A stretch of DNA of 12,647 bases from Gemmatimonadales bacterium (GCA_030636765.1 DAOVWI010000055.1:1-12647), one strand, 5' to 3'. Positions 1 to 8,134 are shown, counted from the first letter of the stretch. The notes: generated from the sequence alone by a model not told the origin. Numbers and translations: made by a program.

Positions 1-942
1 CTTGAGGTGCTCGCTGAGCGTCCGGTAGAGCTCCGTCTTGCCATGGCGGTTGTAACCGATCGAGGTGTAGAGCTCGTCGCGACGCTTGTGCGGCACGATC
101 GAGCCGATGAACTCCACCACCCCGCGGGGCCGGTCGACGTCGGCATGGAAGTAGGAGCGGGAGAAGCCGAAGACTCCGCTCACGTCGTTCGAGGTCGTGA
201 GAAGCGCGTCGACGGTGATCCCCTCTTCCGGGTGGCAGAGTGCCAACACGAACGGGTGGATCTCCTTTCCGACCCTCCAGCGGCCGACCAGATACGCGCC
301 CTTGTTCCGGAAGAACGGCTCCGGGATCACCTCCAGCAGTGGGATGAAGTCCTCGGGCTCATGACCATCCGGCGCGGCCGGCATGAACCGCCTCCGCGCG
401 CTGGCCGCGACGAGCTCGGCTTCGCGCTCGAGGTCCGCGAAGGGTGCCTTGAAGCCCACGTCCATAAGGACCGTTTCCACCAGGGCCGGCGGGATGTCCA
501 GGGTCTGGAAGGTGTGGAGGGAAAGTCGGTTCTCGGAAAAGGCGCCACGCTCGTCCAGCTCCGGTCCCAGAAACTCGATGTCCGGCCGGACGCCGACCGT
601 CGTGAACGTCCGGCGGGTCACCGAGTTGAAGAAGGTACGCGCGATCTCCGCGTCCCAGCGGTCCGCCGACAGAGTGCCGTACTGCTCCCGGATCCCGGCC
701 CAAAGGTCTGTGTCCAGGACCCTCTCGCCGAGTCGAGATGCGCTTCCGTCGACTGCGCGCCCCGAGTGCAGGTTGTACAGCATCAGGCGGCGCAAGGAGT
801 CGCGCTGCATCCCCTGCCAATCGCGCGTCTCGAAGCGTCTCTTGGCCCGGCGCGAGATGGCTCTGAAATGGCTGTGGTATCGATCGAAGGCGGCGAGAAT
901 GAGGGCGGCCACCTCCCGCGGCAGCTCGGCGTCCGATCTCAA
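1..942 (-). CDS. aceK: Isocitrate dehydrogenase kinase/phosphatase AceK, N-terminal part (3' end outside window)
   Basis: AceK is a bifunctional cytosolic enzyme that phosphorylates isocitrate dehydrogenase on an active-site serine, and removes the phosphate, to divert isocitrate into the glyoxylate shunt. I translated this strand by hand. It stays open from the in-frame stop at 1000-1002 (minus) to the left edge. Recognisable AceK segments include AAFDRYHSHF near the N-terminus, RTFFNSVTRRTF, FFRNKGAYLVGRW, SGVFGFSRSYFHAD and, at about residues 295-308, IGYNRHGKTELYR. The family is usually about 570-600 aa. These 314 codons match the N-terminal regulatory domain, so the kinase/phosphatase domain lies off the left edge. 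No in-frame ATG or GTG occurs early enough. TTG at 940-942 gives an N-terminus of the same length as E. coli AceK, but CTG at 958-960 is possible. It is divergent from icd, its own substrate gene. Family assignment is firm; the start is uncertain. Confidence 0.93.
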   Translation of the reverse strand, partial: MRSDAELPREVAALILAAFDRYHSHFRAISRRAKRRFETRDWQGMQRDSLRRLMLYNLHSGRAVDGSASRLGERVLDTDLWAGIREQYGTLSADRWDAEIARTFFNSVTRRTFTTVGVRPDIEFLGPELDERGAFSENRLSLHTFQTLDIPPALVETVLMDVGFKAPFADLEREAELVAASARRRFMPAAPDGHEPEDFIPLLEVIPEPFFRNKGAYLVGRWRVGKEIHPFVLALCHPEEGITVDALLTTSNDVSGVFGFSRSYFHADVDRPRGVVEFIGSIVPHKRRDELYTSIGYNRHGKTELYRTLSEHLK

Positions 943-1113
943 AGCAGCGCTCGCCGGCAGGAGGCGGGCCCGGCCGATTGTAAACCGGCGTACACCACGC
1001 TAAGCTGACCGCGCGCGCCGCGTCGCACGAGGAGCACCGCGGCGCGCCACGAGCCCGAGACACGCGGAGAGAACTGCCGCGAGGCGGACCACGAGAACCG
1101 AGAGCGATATGCG
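943..1113. promoter_or_regulatory. Divergent aceK/icd control region
   Basis: This 171-bp gap separates the two divergent start codons and should hold both promoters. On the minus strand TACAAT (977-982) matches the -10 consensus at 5 of 6 positions and would start an aceK transcript near 970. Only a weak -35-like TTAGCG lies 15 bp upstream. On the plus strand TTGTAA (978-983) could be a -35 for icd, with a poor -10 (TAAGCT, 1001-1006) 17 bp away. The two candidates overlap, so transcription of one could hinder the other. The remainder, 1010-1100, is GC-rich with no motif I recognise. GAGAG at 1100-1104 is the likely icd ribosome-binding site. These are consensus matches by eye only. Confidence 0.4.
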
Positions 1114-2391
<1,278 letters not shown>

Positions 2392-2405
2392 GCGGGTGGT
2401 GGGGC

Positions 2406-2428
2406 CGCCGGCCAGCGGGAGGCCGGCG
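2406..2428 (+). promoter_or_regulatory. GC hairpin between icd and the DUF819 gene
   Basis: CGCCGGCC (2406-2413) and GGCCGGCG (2421-2428) are perfect complements, giving an 8-bp all-GC stem with a 7-nt loop (agcggga). It starts 15 bases after the icd stop and ends 11 bases before the GTG start of the next gene. No T-run follows, so it is not a standard intrinsic terminator. The 3' arm runs into GGCGAGG (2425-2431), the best-placed ribosome-binding site for the downstream gene. The fold could therefore mask that site or protect the 3' end of icd mRNA. The hairpin is seen in the sequence; its role is inferred. Confidence 0.45.
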
Positions 2429-2439
2429 AGGCCGTAGGA

Positions 2440-3606
2440 GTGATCTCCCGACCGATCGCTCTCGCGGCCGCCATAGCGACGATCACCGCGCTCGCCTTCT
2501 GGCTGGAGGCGCGCTATACCTGGGCCCGCAATGTCGGGGCGGCGCTGCTCGTCATCGTCCTGGGTGCCGCCCTCTCCAACCTCGGCCTCGTGCCGACCGC
2601 CTCCCCTATCTACGACGGGATCTTCGGGCCCGTGACCTCGCTGGCCATCGCGTGGCTCCTGCTGGCGGTGCGGCTGAGCGACCTGCGGGAGGCCGGCCCT
2701 CGGATGTTGGGCGCCTTCGGGATCGGCGTGCTCGGCACGGCCCTGGGCTCGGTGGTCGGGGCGCTGGTTCTGTCCGGGGCGTTCGGGGCCGAGACGTGGA
2801 AGCTGGCCGGCGTCACGACGGGCACCTACTCCGGAGGCAGCCTCAACTTCGTCGCTGTCGGCCGGGCGCTCGAGCTCCCCACCTCGCTCTTCGCGGCGGC
2901 CACCGCCGCCGACAACATCGTGACGGCCGTGTGGTTCGGGGCGACGCTCCTCATCCCCCTCTGGCTTTCACGCTCCAAAGGCGACATGGCGGCCGGGAGC
3001 GCCGTGGGCGGCGCCGGAGCAGCGGTGGCAGAGAGCGCCGTGGCCGGCCCCGGGGCAGCCGGCGCCGGCCTGAGCGACGGGGCGGCCCTGCGGGCGCTGG
3101 ATGTCACCCTCCTGTTCGCGCTCGGGTTCTCCCTTATCTGGCTCGCCGACCAGCTCTCCGCCGCTATGCCCGCGATCCCGTCGGTGCTCTGGCTCACGAC
3201 GCTTGCCCTGGGCGCCGGCCAGCTGCCGGCGGTCCGACGGCTCTCCGGCTCCATGCTCCTCGGAACGATCGCGCTGCACTTCTTCTTCGCGCTCATCGGC
3301 ATCGGGTCGAGGGTGTCCGAGATCGTCGTGGTGGGACCGGCGGTCCTCTACCTGATGGTGATCGTGGTGGGCGTCCACGGAGTCGTCATCTACGGCGTCG
3401 GGAGACTGGTTCGGACCGATATCGCCACCCTATCCGTAGCTTCGCAGGCTGCCATCGGCGGACCGACGACCGCGATGGCGCTCGCGATCGCGCGCAAGTG
3501 GCCCGCGCTGATGCTGCCCGGCCTCGCCGCCGGGCTGATCGGCTACGCGGTCGGCAACTACGTGGGCTTCGGGATCGCCTACCTGATCAGGTCGCTTCTG
3601 GGTTAG
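2440..3606 (+). CDS. DUF819 family integral membrane protein
   Basis: A 388-aa polytopic inner-membrane protein of the DUF819 (YjcL-like) family, which has no firmly established substrate but resembles carboxylate or ion transporters. About ten hydrophobic segments are visible, including residues 5-21, 32-50, 62-78, 90-114, 147-175, 221-240, 272-290, 296-320 and 356-384. Two glycine-rich signatures mark the two halves: GTYSGGSLNFVAVG at 128-141 and SQAAIGGPTTAMALA at 335-349. Between the halves lies a low-complexity Ala/Gly linker (about residues 182-215) longer than the core needs. GTG at 2440 is the only conventional start between the icd stop and the first membrane segment. GGCGAGG upstream is a plausible ribosome-binding site inside a hairpin. 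It lies 48 bases after icd on the same strand, so co-transcription is likely. Family call is good; function is unknown. Confidence 0.85.
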   Translation: MISRPIALAAAIATITALAFWLEARYTWARNVGAALLVIVLGAALSNLGLVPTASPIYDGIFGPVTSLAIAWLLLAVRLSDLREAGPRMLGAFGIGVLGTALGSVVGALVLSGAFGAETWKLAGVTTGTYSGGSLNFVAVGRALELPTSLFAAATAADNIVTAVWFGATLLIPLWLSRSKGDMAAGSAVGGAGAAVAESAVAGPGAAGAGLSDGAALRALDVTLLFALGFSLIWLADQLSAAMPAIPSVLWLTTLALGAGQLPAVRRLSGSMLLGTIALHFFFALIGIGSRVSEIVVVGPAVLYLMVIVVGVHGVVIYGVGRLVRTDIATLSVASQAAIGGPTTAMALAIARKWPALMLPGLAAGLIGYAVGNYVGFGIAYLIRSLLG

Positions 3607-3651
3607 GCCGGCGCCTCGTGGGTCAGGCCGGCACCCCTTGGGTTAGGCCGG
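3600..3651. repeat. 20-bp tandem repeat between convergent genes
   Basis: The 12-mer GGGTYAGGCCGG occurs at 3600-3611, 3620-3631 and 3640-3651, exactly 20 bp apart. The 8-bp spacers are less well conserved. Copies 1 and 3 read GGGTTAGGCCGG; copy 2 has C in place of the second T. The TTAG core gives TAG on plus and TAA on minus. Copy 1 supplies the stop of the DUF819 gene (3604-3606) and copy 3 the stop of the thioesterase gene (3643-3645). GCCGGC in copies 1 and 2 could pair as a weak 6-bp hairpin. No T-runs flank it, so a terminator role is unproven. Confidence 0.8.
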
Positions 3652-4128
3652 GACGCCTGCCGGCTCTCCGCCTTCCAGCTCGAGAATCCCCCGGCGTACG
3701 GCTTCCGGGATCGGCACCTTCCTCCCCGCGGCGTAGTCGAACGAGACAACGATCCCGCTTCCTTCTGCGGCGATCGCCTCCCGAGCGGGCAAGACGATGC
3801 GGTAGCCCATCGTGAACCGGTCCTCTCCGATGTCGAGGACCCGGGCGCCGGTCAGGACCGTTTCCGGGAAGCTCAGCGGAAGCCGGAAGCGGCAGCTCGT
3901 GGAGTGGAGGATGGCTCCGATGCGGCTCCGATCGTATGAGGCCATGAATCCACATCGCTCCAGGTACCGGATCCGCGCGGTCTCGAAGTAGCGGAAGAAG
4001 ACGGTGTTGTTAACGTGGCCGAAGGCGTCCAGCTCTCCCCAGTGCACGGGGATCCGGACGGTCACCGGGAATCCGTCCAGCAGCGCCTCGCCTTCCCCCG
4101 GCCGGCCGGCCGGATCCTGGTCGTCCAT
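3643..4128 (-). CDS. Hotdog-fold acyl-CoA thioesterase (4HBT/YbgC type)
   Basis: A 161-aa cytosolic protein of the 4-hydroxybenzoyl-CoA thioesterase family, which hydrolyses acyl-CoA thioesters to free acid and CoA. The signature VHWGELDAFGHVNNTVFF at residues 28-45 places Asp34 at the catalytic acid position, followed by RYFETARIRYLE in the long helix. The beta strands GAILHSTSCRFRLPL and GYRIVLP complete the hotdog core. The length suits a single-domain family member working as a dimer or tetramer. The ATG at 4126-4128 is preceded on the minus strand by GGGGAG at a short spacing, a good ribosome-binding site. Substrate cannot be told from sequence; aromatic, short-chain or fatty acyl-CoA are all possible. 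It stands alone, convergent with DUF819 and divergent from the SDR gene. Confidence 0.88.
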   Translation of the reverse strand: MDDQDPAGRPGEGEALLDGFPVTVRIPVHWGELDAFGHVNNTVFFRYFETARIRYLERCGFMASYDRSRIGAILHSTSCRFRLPLSFPETVLTGARVLDIGEDRFTMGYRIVLPAREAIAAEGSGIVVSFDYAAGRKVPIPEAVRRGILELEGGEPAGVPA

Positions 4129-4225
4129 CTCGCTCCCCGTGCCACGAGGCTCTTATAGTACCGGTCCGCGGGAGTGGTGAAGGGCCCGCCGGTCCGCGGA
4201 AGCGGTGAATGTGAAGGAGAGAGCG
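4129..4225. promoter_or_regulatory. Divergent thioesterase/SDR intergenic region with -10-like core
   Basis: The only AT-rich patch, CTTATAGTA (4152-4160), can serve as a -10 in both directions. TATAAG on the minus strand (4152-4157, 5 of 6) would drive the thioesterase with a leader of about 17 nt containing GGGGAG. TATAGT on the plus strand (4154-4159, 5 of 6) would drive the SDR-Nramp pair with a leader of about 60 nt. The minus-strand version has a modest -35 (TTCACC, 4 of 6, 18-bp spacer); the plus-strand version has none I can defend. AAGGAGAG at 4214-4221 is a strong ribosome-binding site for ATG 4226. Confidence 0.45.
4161..4209 (+). repeat. Imperfect 21-bp direct repeat in the SDR leader
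   Basis: Two copies of a 21-mer, at 4161-4181 and 4189-4209, differ at only two positions (CCGGTCCGCGGRAGYGGTGAA) and are offset by 28 bp. Both fall between the putative -10 and the ribosome-binding site of the SDR gene, so they would be transcribed into the 5' leader. CCGCGG is a palindromic core in each copy. A protein-binding operator pair or a recent slippage duplication would both fit. Confidence 0.75.
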
Positions 4226-5065
4226 ATGAAGGGGAAGATCGCGCTGATCACCGGGGCCAACGCCGGGATCGGCAAGGCCACGGCCTTGGGGCTTGCCGGA
4301 CGTGGGGCGAGGGTGGTCATGGTCTGCCGGAGCCGTGAGCGGGGCGAAGCCGCCCGTTCCGAGATCGCTCGCAAGACTGGAGGGGAGGTGGATCTGCTGA
4401 TCGCCGATCTTTCGTCGCAGCGCGAGGTGAGGCTTCTGGCGGGGTCGATCGTGGAGACGTATCCCCGGCTCGACGTCCTGGTCCTGAACGCCGGCGTATT
4501 CACGAGGGTCAGGCAGGAGACCGAGGATGGTCTGGAGATGCAGTTCGGGGTGAACCACGCGGCGCCCTATCTACTCGCGTACCTGATCCTGGATCTGCTG
4601 AGGCGGAGCGCTCCCTCGCGGATCGTTGTGGTGAGCTCCGACGCCCACCGGCAGGGCTCGATCGACTTCGACGACCTCCAGAAGACGCGTCGGTACAGCG
4701 GCATCTCGGCGTACAGCCAGTCCAAGCTCTGCAACGTCCTCTTCACCCGGGAGCTGGCGCGCCGGCTGGACGGAAGCGGCGTGACGGTGAACGCGCTGCA
4801 CCCCGGCGTCATCGGCACCAACCTCATTTACGACTTCCTCCCTATCGGTCGCCTCCGGCCGCTTCGCCTGCTGGCCCCCGTCCTGAAGCGGCCCCGGCAC
4901 GGGGCGAGAACGCCGGTCTATCTCGCGAGCTCCGAAGACGTGGAGGGAGTGAGCGGCCTCTACTTCCGTGACACGAAGCCGGTCGAGCCGTCGGAGTCGG
5001 CTCGCGATCCCGCTCTGGCGGAGCGGCTGTGGGAGGAAACCGGGAGGCTCGTGGGGCTGGCATGA
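4226..5065 (+). CDS. Short-chain dehydrogenase/reductase (retinol dehydrogenase-like)
   Basis: A 279-aa classical SDR, an NAD(P)-dependent cytosolic oxidoreductase acting on an alcohol or ketone. The Rossmann signature TGANAGIG is at residues 9-16, with Arg35 and Arg37 after the second beta strand favouring NADP. NAG is at 88-90, Asn110 and the SS pair at 137-138 are in place, and the active-site motif YSQSK sits at 163-167 (Tyr163, Lys167). The YSQSKLCN context and the HPGVIGTNL segment resemble the retinol dehydrogenase/WW-oxidoreductase branch. An in-frame GTG at 4205 is possible, but ATG 4226 has AAGGAGAG at ideal spacing and begins directly at the Rossmann strand, so I chose it. The stop overlaps the start of the Nramp gene (ATGA), implying one operon with translational coupling. 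Substrate is unknown. Confidence 0.9.
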   Translation: MKGKIALITGANAGIGKATALGLAGRGARVVMVCRSRERGEAARSEIARKTGGEVDLLIADLSSQREVRLLAGSIVETYPRLDVLVLNAGVFTRVRQETEDGLEMQFGVNHAAPYLLAYLILDLLRRSAPSRIVVVSSDAHRQGSIDFDDLQKTRRYSGISAYSQSKLCNVLFTRELARRLDGSGVTVNALHPGVIGTNLIYDFLPIGRLRPLRLLAPVLKRPRHGARTPVYLASSEDVEGVSGLYFRDTKPVEPSESARDPALAERLWEETGRLVGLA

Positions 5066-6264
5066 AGATCCTCCCGGCGTGGCGTGATGTGGGGCCGGGA
5101 GCCATGGTCGCGGCGGCGTTTATCGGCCCCGGCACGGTGACGACGGCGACTCTGGCGGGAGCTGGCTATGGGGTCTCCCTCCTCTGGGCGCTCCTTTTTT
5201 CCGTGCTCGCGACCCTCGCGCTTCAGGAGATGGCGGCCCGCCTCGGCCTCGTGACGGGAGCGGGGCTCGGCGAGGCGGTTCGGGAACGCTTCCGCGGACC
5301 CCTGTCCCGCATACTGGCCGTCGGCCTCGTGCTCTCGGCGATCGCCGTCGGGAACGCCGCGTTTGAGGCGGGCAACCTGGCCGGCGGAGCACTCGGCGCG
5401 GAGGGGTTGTTCGGCTCGGGTGGTCGCGGCTGGCCGATCCTGCTGGCCGTTCTCGCCTTCGGGTTGCTCTGGACGGGTCGGTACCGGGTGGTCGAACGGG
5501 TGCTCATCGGGCTCGTGGCCGTCATGGCGATCGCTTTTCTCTCCACGGCCGTGATCCTGGCCCCGCCACCCGGGGATCTTCTGCGGGGCCTTCTCGTGCC
5601 GCGGATCGCCGGGGGCCGAGAGCTGCTCCTGGTCGTCGCCCTCATTGGAACCACGGTCGTTCCGTACAACCTGTTCCTCCACGCAACGGCCGTCGGACGG
5701 CGGTGGTCGGGTCCCGAGGACCTCCCGGTGGCGCGACGTGAGGCTGCGTTCTCGATCCTTCTCGGAGGGCTGGTGAGCATCGCGGTCGTGATCACGGCAG
5801 CGGGTGCCTCCGTGGGGGGTGAGATCAGGAACGCGGCGGACATGGCCGTCCAGCTGGAGCCCCTGCTCGGGGGCTGGGCCCGCGTCTTCTTCTCGGTCGG
5901 CCTGCTCGCGGCCGGCCTCTCATCGGCCGTGACGGCGCCCCTCGCGGCGGCCTACGCGACGACGGGCACTCTCGGTTGGGACGCCTCCATTCGGGGAAAA
6001 GGGGCACGCGCGGTTTGGGGAGTGGTGCTCGTGGTCGGCGCTCTGTTCGCGGCAGTCGGCCTGCGGCCTGTTCCTCTCATCCTGTTCGCGCAGGTCGCGA
6101 ACGGGCTGCTCCTGCCCGCGGTCGCCGTGTTCCTGCTGCTGGCGGTGAACGACCGCGCGCGCATGGGACGGTGGGCGAACGCTCGCTGGATGAACGTGAT
6201 CGGTTCCGGCGTCGTGCTTGTCGTCCTTGGGCTGGCCTTCACGACGGTGCTTCGGATCTTGTAG
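5062..6264 (+). CDS. Nramp-family metal ion transporter with non-canonical metal site
   Basis: A 400-aa polytopic inner-membrane protein of the Nramp family, whose members couple divalent metal uptake to protons using a LeuT fold. The fit is clear: RDVGPGAMVAAAFIGPG leads into TM1, then LLWALLFSVLATLALQEMAARLG, and TTVVPYNLFLHA forms TM6. The metal-binding residues differ from those of manganese and iron transporters. The TM1 motif DPGN reads GPGT (residues 22-25), and the TM6 MPH reads VPY (200-202), so the Asp, Asn and Met ligands are all absent. Substrate is therefore uncertain; NRAMP-related magnesium transporters and plant aluminium carriers also lose some of these ligands. ATG 5062 overlaps the SDR stop by 4 bp. 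GGGAGG at 5042-5047 is distant, so translation is probably coupled. The 3' end overlaps the convergent DMT gene by 26 bp. Confidence 0.88.
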   Translation: MKILPAWRDVGPGAMVAAAFIGPGTVTTATLAGAGYGVSLLWALLFSVLATLALQEMAARLGLVTGAGLGEAVRERFRGPLSRILAVGLVLSAIAVGNAAFEAGNLAGGALGAEGLFGSGGRGWPILLAVLAFGLLWTGRYRVVERVLIGLVAVMAIAFLSTAVILAPPPGDLLRGLLVPRIAGGRELLLVVALIGTTVVPYNLFLHATAVGRRWSGPEDLPVARREAAFSILLGGLVSIAVVITAAGASVGGEIRNAADMAVQLEPLLGGWARVFFSVGLLAAGLSSAVTAPLAAAYATTGTLGWDASIRGKGARAVWGVVLVVGALFAAVGLRPVPLILFAQVANGLLLPAVAVFLLLAVNDRARMGRWANARWMNVIGSGVVLVVLGLAFTTVLRIL

Positions 6265-7165
6265 CCCGGGGGGTGCGGCGCCACCCGACGATCAGTAGCA
6301 CCGCCGCTACGATCAGCCCTCCCGCCATGGCGATGCGCGGGCTCAGCGGCTCGCCCGCCAGGGCCCAGCCCAGGATGACGGCCACGATGGGATTCACGTA
6401 GGCATAGGTGGCGGCCTTTGCCGGTGTCGTGGCCCGAAGCAGCCACACGTAGGCGCTGAAGGCGACCAGGGCGCCGAACACGATCAGATAGGCGAGCGCC
6501 AGAAGCGAGCGGCCCGAGATCGCCGAGGGTTCCACACGGCCGAGCTCTCCCGTGACGGCGCCGAGGGCGAGCAGCAGGGCGCCTCCCGTGAACATCTGCA
6601 TGCCGGTGGCGAGGCTCTGGGAGGAGGGCAACGTGGACCGTCTGGCGTAGAGACTGCCCGTCGCCCAGAGAACCGACGCGAGCAACAGGGCTCCGGCTCC
6701 GGCAAGATCCACGCTCTCTCCGCCGCCCAGACCGTTCGGGCCGACCAGCAGGCCGACCCCGAGAAAGCCGAGAAGGAGTCCGAGCCAGACCGCCCGGGAG
6801 GGCTTCTCGCTGCGTCCGCGGTCGAAGAGCACCATCCAGAGCGGCACGATCGCCACGATGAGCGCCGAGAGGCCCGAGGGCACGGTCTGTTCGGCCCACA
6901 CCACGCCACCGTTGCCCCCAAGAAAGAGCAGCCCCCCGACGATCGCGGCCGATCGCCAGTGGACCCGGAGGGGAGCCTCCGCTCCCCTCAGCCGCGTCCA
7001 CCCGTACAGCAGACCTCCGGCGATCGTGAAGCGAACGCCGGCCATGAGAAACGGCGGCAGCGTCTCGATGGCGAAGCGGATCGCCAGGTAGGTGGAGCCC
7101 CAGATGAGGTAAACGGCAGCGAACGCCGCCACCAGCCGGGCGTCCGACCTGATCCGCTTCCCCAT
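6239..7165 (-). CDS. EamA/DMT superfamily permease (RhaT/YedA-like)
   Basis: A 308-aa inner-membrane protein of the drug/metabolite transporter superfamily, probably an exporter of a small metabolite or amino acid. It has ten predicted membrane segments arranged as two EamA repeats, about residues 9-143 and 155-296. Typical features are YLIWGSTYLAIRF at the start of repeat one, VVWAEQTVPSGLSALI, and in repeat two AATYAYVNPIVAVILGWALAGE with Glu271. The basic C-terminal tail is cytoplasmic. The open frame extends further upstream, but ATG 7163-7165 has GAGG/GTAGG just before it and begins a normal N-terminus; the extension is the glycosylase gene read in another frame. It starts 1 bp after the glycosylase stop, so the two are one operon. 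The tail overlaps the Nramp gene by 26 bp. Substrate cannot be inferred. Confidence 0.9.
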   Translation of the reverse strand: MGKRIRSDARLVAAFAAVYLIWGSTYLAIRFAIETLPPFLMAGVRFTIAGGLLYGWTRLRGAEAPLRVHWRSAAIVGGLLFLGGNGGVVWAEQTVPSGLSALIVAIVPLWMVLFDRGRSEKPSRAVWLGLLLGFLGVGLLVGPNGLGGGESVDLAGAGALLLASVLWATGSLYARRSTLPSSQSLATGMQMFTGGALLLALGAVTGELGRVEPSAISGRSLLALAYLIVFGALVAFSAYVWLLRATTPAKAATYAYVNPIVAVILGWALAGEPLSPRIAMAGGLIVAAVLLIVGWRRTPRATRSEAPS

Positions 7166-7166
7166 C

Positions 7167-8081
7167 CTACCTCTCCCGGAAGTCGAAGCCGGCGGGTCGC
7201 CACCACTTCTCCTGCAGGAACTCGAACCAGAACGCGAGCGCCCGCCACTGGCCGAACGGCTCGTACAGCCGCTCGATCTGCTCGGCATCGGGCCGCTCGC
7301 CTCCGAAGTGCGTTTCTCCGACGTACGCGTAGACCGCGCTGTCGATGGAGAGGCGATCGGTGCGCCCGCTCAGGATCATCAGGTAGTCCGTCGTTGCCGG
7401 CCCGATCCCCTTGATTCCGAGGAAGAGCTTCCTCAGCTCGTCATCCGGGACCTCTCCTCTGCGGATCGGCTCCAGATCCAGCTCCCCGTTGACGATCCTC
7501 GCGGCCAGCTCGATGATGTAGGGCGCCCGGTACCCGAGGCGGCAGCGCTCCCGCAGCTTCTCCTCGCCGGCCTCGAGGACGCGCCCCGGAGCCGGCCAGG
7601 CATGCATGCCGTCGATCGGTTCGCCCAGGCCGGCGACCAGCGAGATCATTCGAACGGCCTGCGGCCACGCGACGTTCGTTGCGGCGATCGCGCGAACGAG
7701 CTCCTCCCACGGCGTCGGGCAGCGCAGCAGCCGCCCCGCGCCCAGTGCGGGGAGGAGCGCGAGGTGGTCGTGCCGCCGGCACAGCGCGTGAAAGCCCGAG
7801 ATGTCTCGCTCGAGCTGAAGCATGCGGGTGACGAGCGACGCGAAGTACCGCCGGGCGTCCGGAGACAGCCTTCCCTCGACTCCCACCGTGACCTCGAGCG
7901 TGCCCCGCGCCGGCTCGCTCATCCGAAGCAGCGCCGGGAGGCCACCTTCGTCGCGAACGACGCGCGTCAGGATCCCGGTCTCCTGCTCCCAGTGGAACGG
8001 CGCACACTGGAACCAGCCGTGCGAATAGACCGCGGGCAGAAACCCGAAGTCGGCGGGCGTGCGGATCCTCAGTCTTGCCAT
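7167..8081 (-). CDS. HhH-GPD DNA glycosylase (AlkA/3-methyladenine type)
   Basis: A 304-aa base-excision repair enzyme that removes damaged, probably alkylated, bases by cleaving the N-glycosidic bond. The helix-hairpin-helix motif is at residues 222-235 (GIKGIGPATTDYLM). The following GRTDRLSIDSAVYAYV supplies the catalytic aspartate, Asp247. The position that holds the Schiff-base lysine in OGG1-type enzymes is Ala229, so this should be a monofunctional glycosylase without lyase activity. The N-terminal 100 residues resemble the AlkA/OGG1 beta domain. An unusual Trp/Phe-rich C-terminus (FWFEFLQEKWWRP) follows. ATG 8079-8081 is chosen because the upstream open frame is antisense to hyuA. GAGG lies about 9-12 nt upstream. 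A sigma70-like promoter (8136-8165) reads toward it. Its stop abuts the DMT start. Family is clear; the damaged base is not. Confidence 0.87.
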   Translation of the reverse strand: MARLRIRTPADFGFLPAVYSHGWFQCAPFHWEQETGILTRVVRDEGGLPALLRMSEPARGTLEVTVGVEGRLSPDARRYFASLVTRMLQLERDISGFHALCRRHDHLALLPALGAGRLLRCPTPWEELVRAIAATNVAWPQAVRMISLVAGLGEPIDGMHAWPAPGRVLEAGEEKLRERCRLGYRAPYIIELAARIVNGELDLEPIRRGEVPDDELRKLFLGIKGIGPATTDYLMILSGRTDRLSIDSAVYAYVGETHFGGERPDAEQIERLYEPFGQWRALAFWFEFLQEKWWRPAGFDFRER

Positions 8082-8134
8082 GGGGCGCGCCTCGAGCCGG
8101 TCGCTGGGTGCTGTGGACGCTTCGAACGAGCGTG

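Noticed and set aside
7..1008. 333-codon open frame on the plus strand
   Set aside because: It is the antisense of aceK. Its translation has no recognisable domain, while the minus strand gives clear AceK motifs.
3600..3651. Possible CRISPR or attachment-site repeat
   Set aside because: The repeats are 12 bp with 8-bp spacers, only three copies, with no cas, integrase or tRNA nearby.
4205..4225. GTG start for the SDR, adding seven residues
   Set aside because: The strong AAGGAGAG lies inside this stretch and is correctly spaced for ATG 4226.
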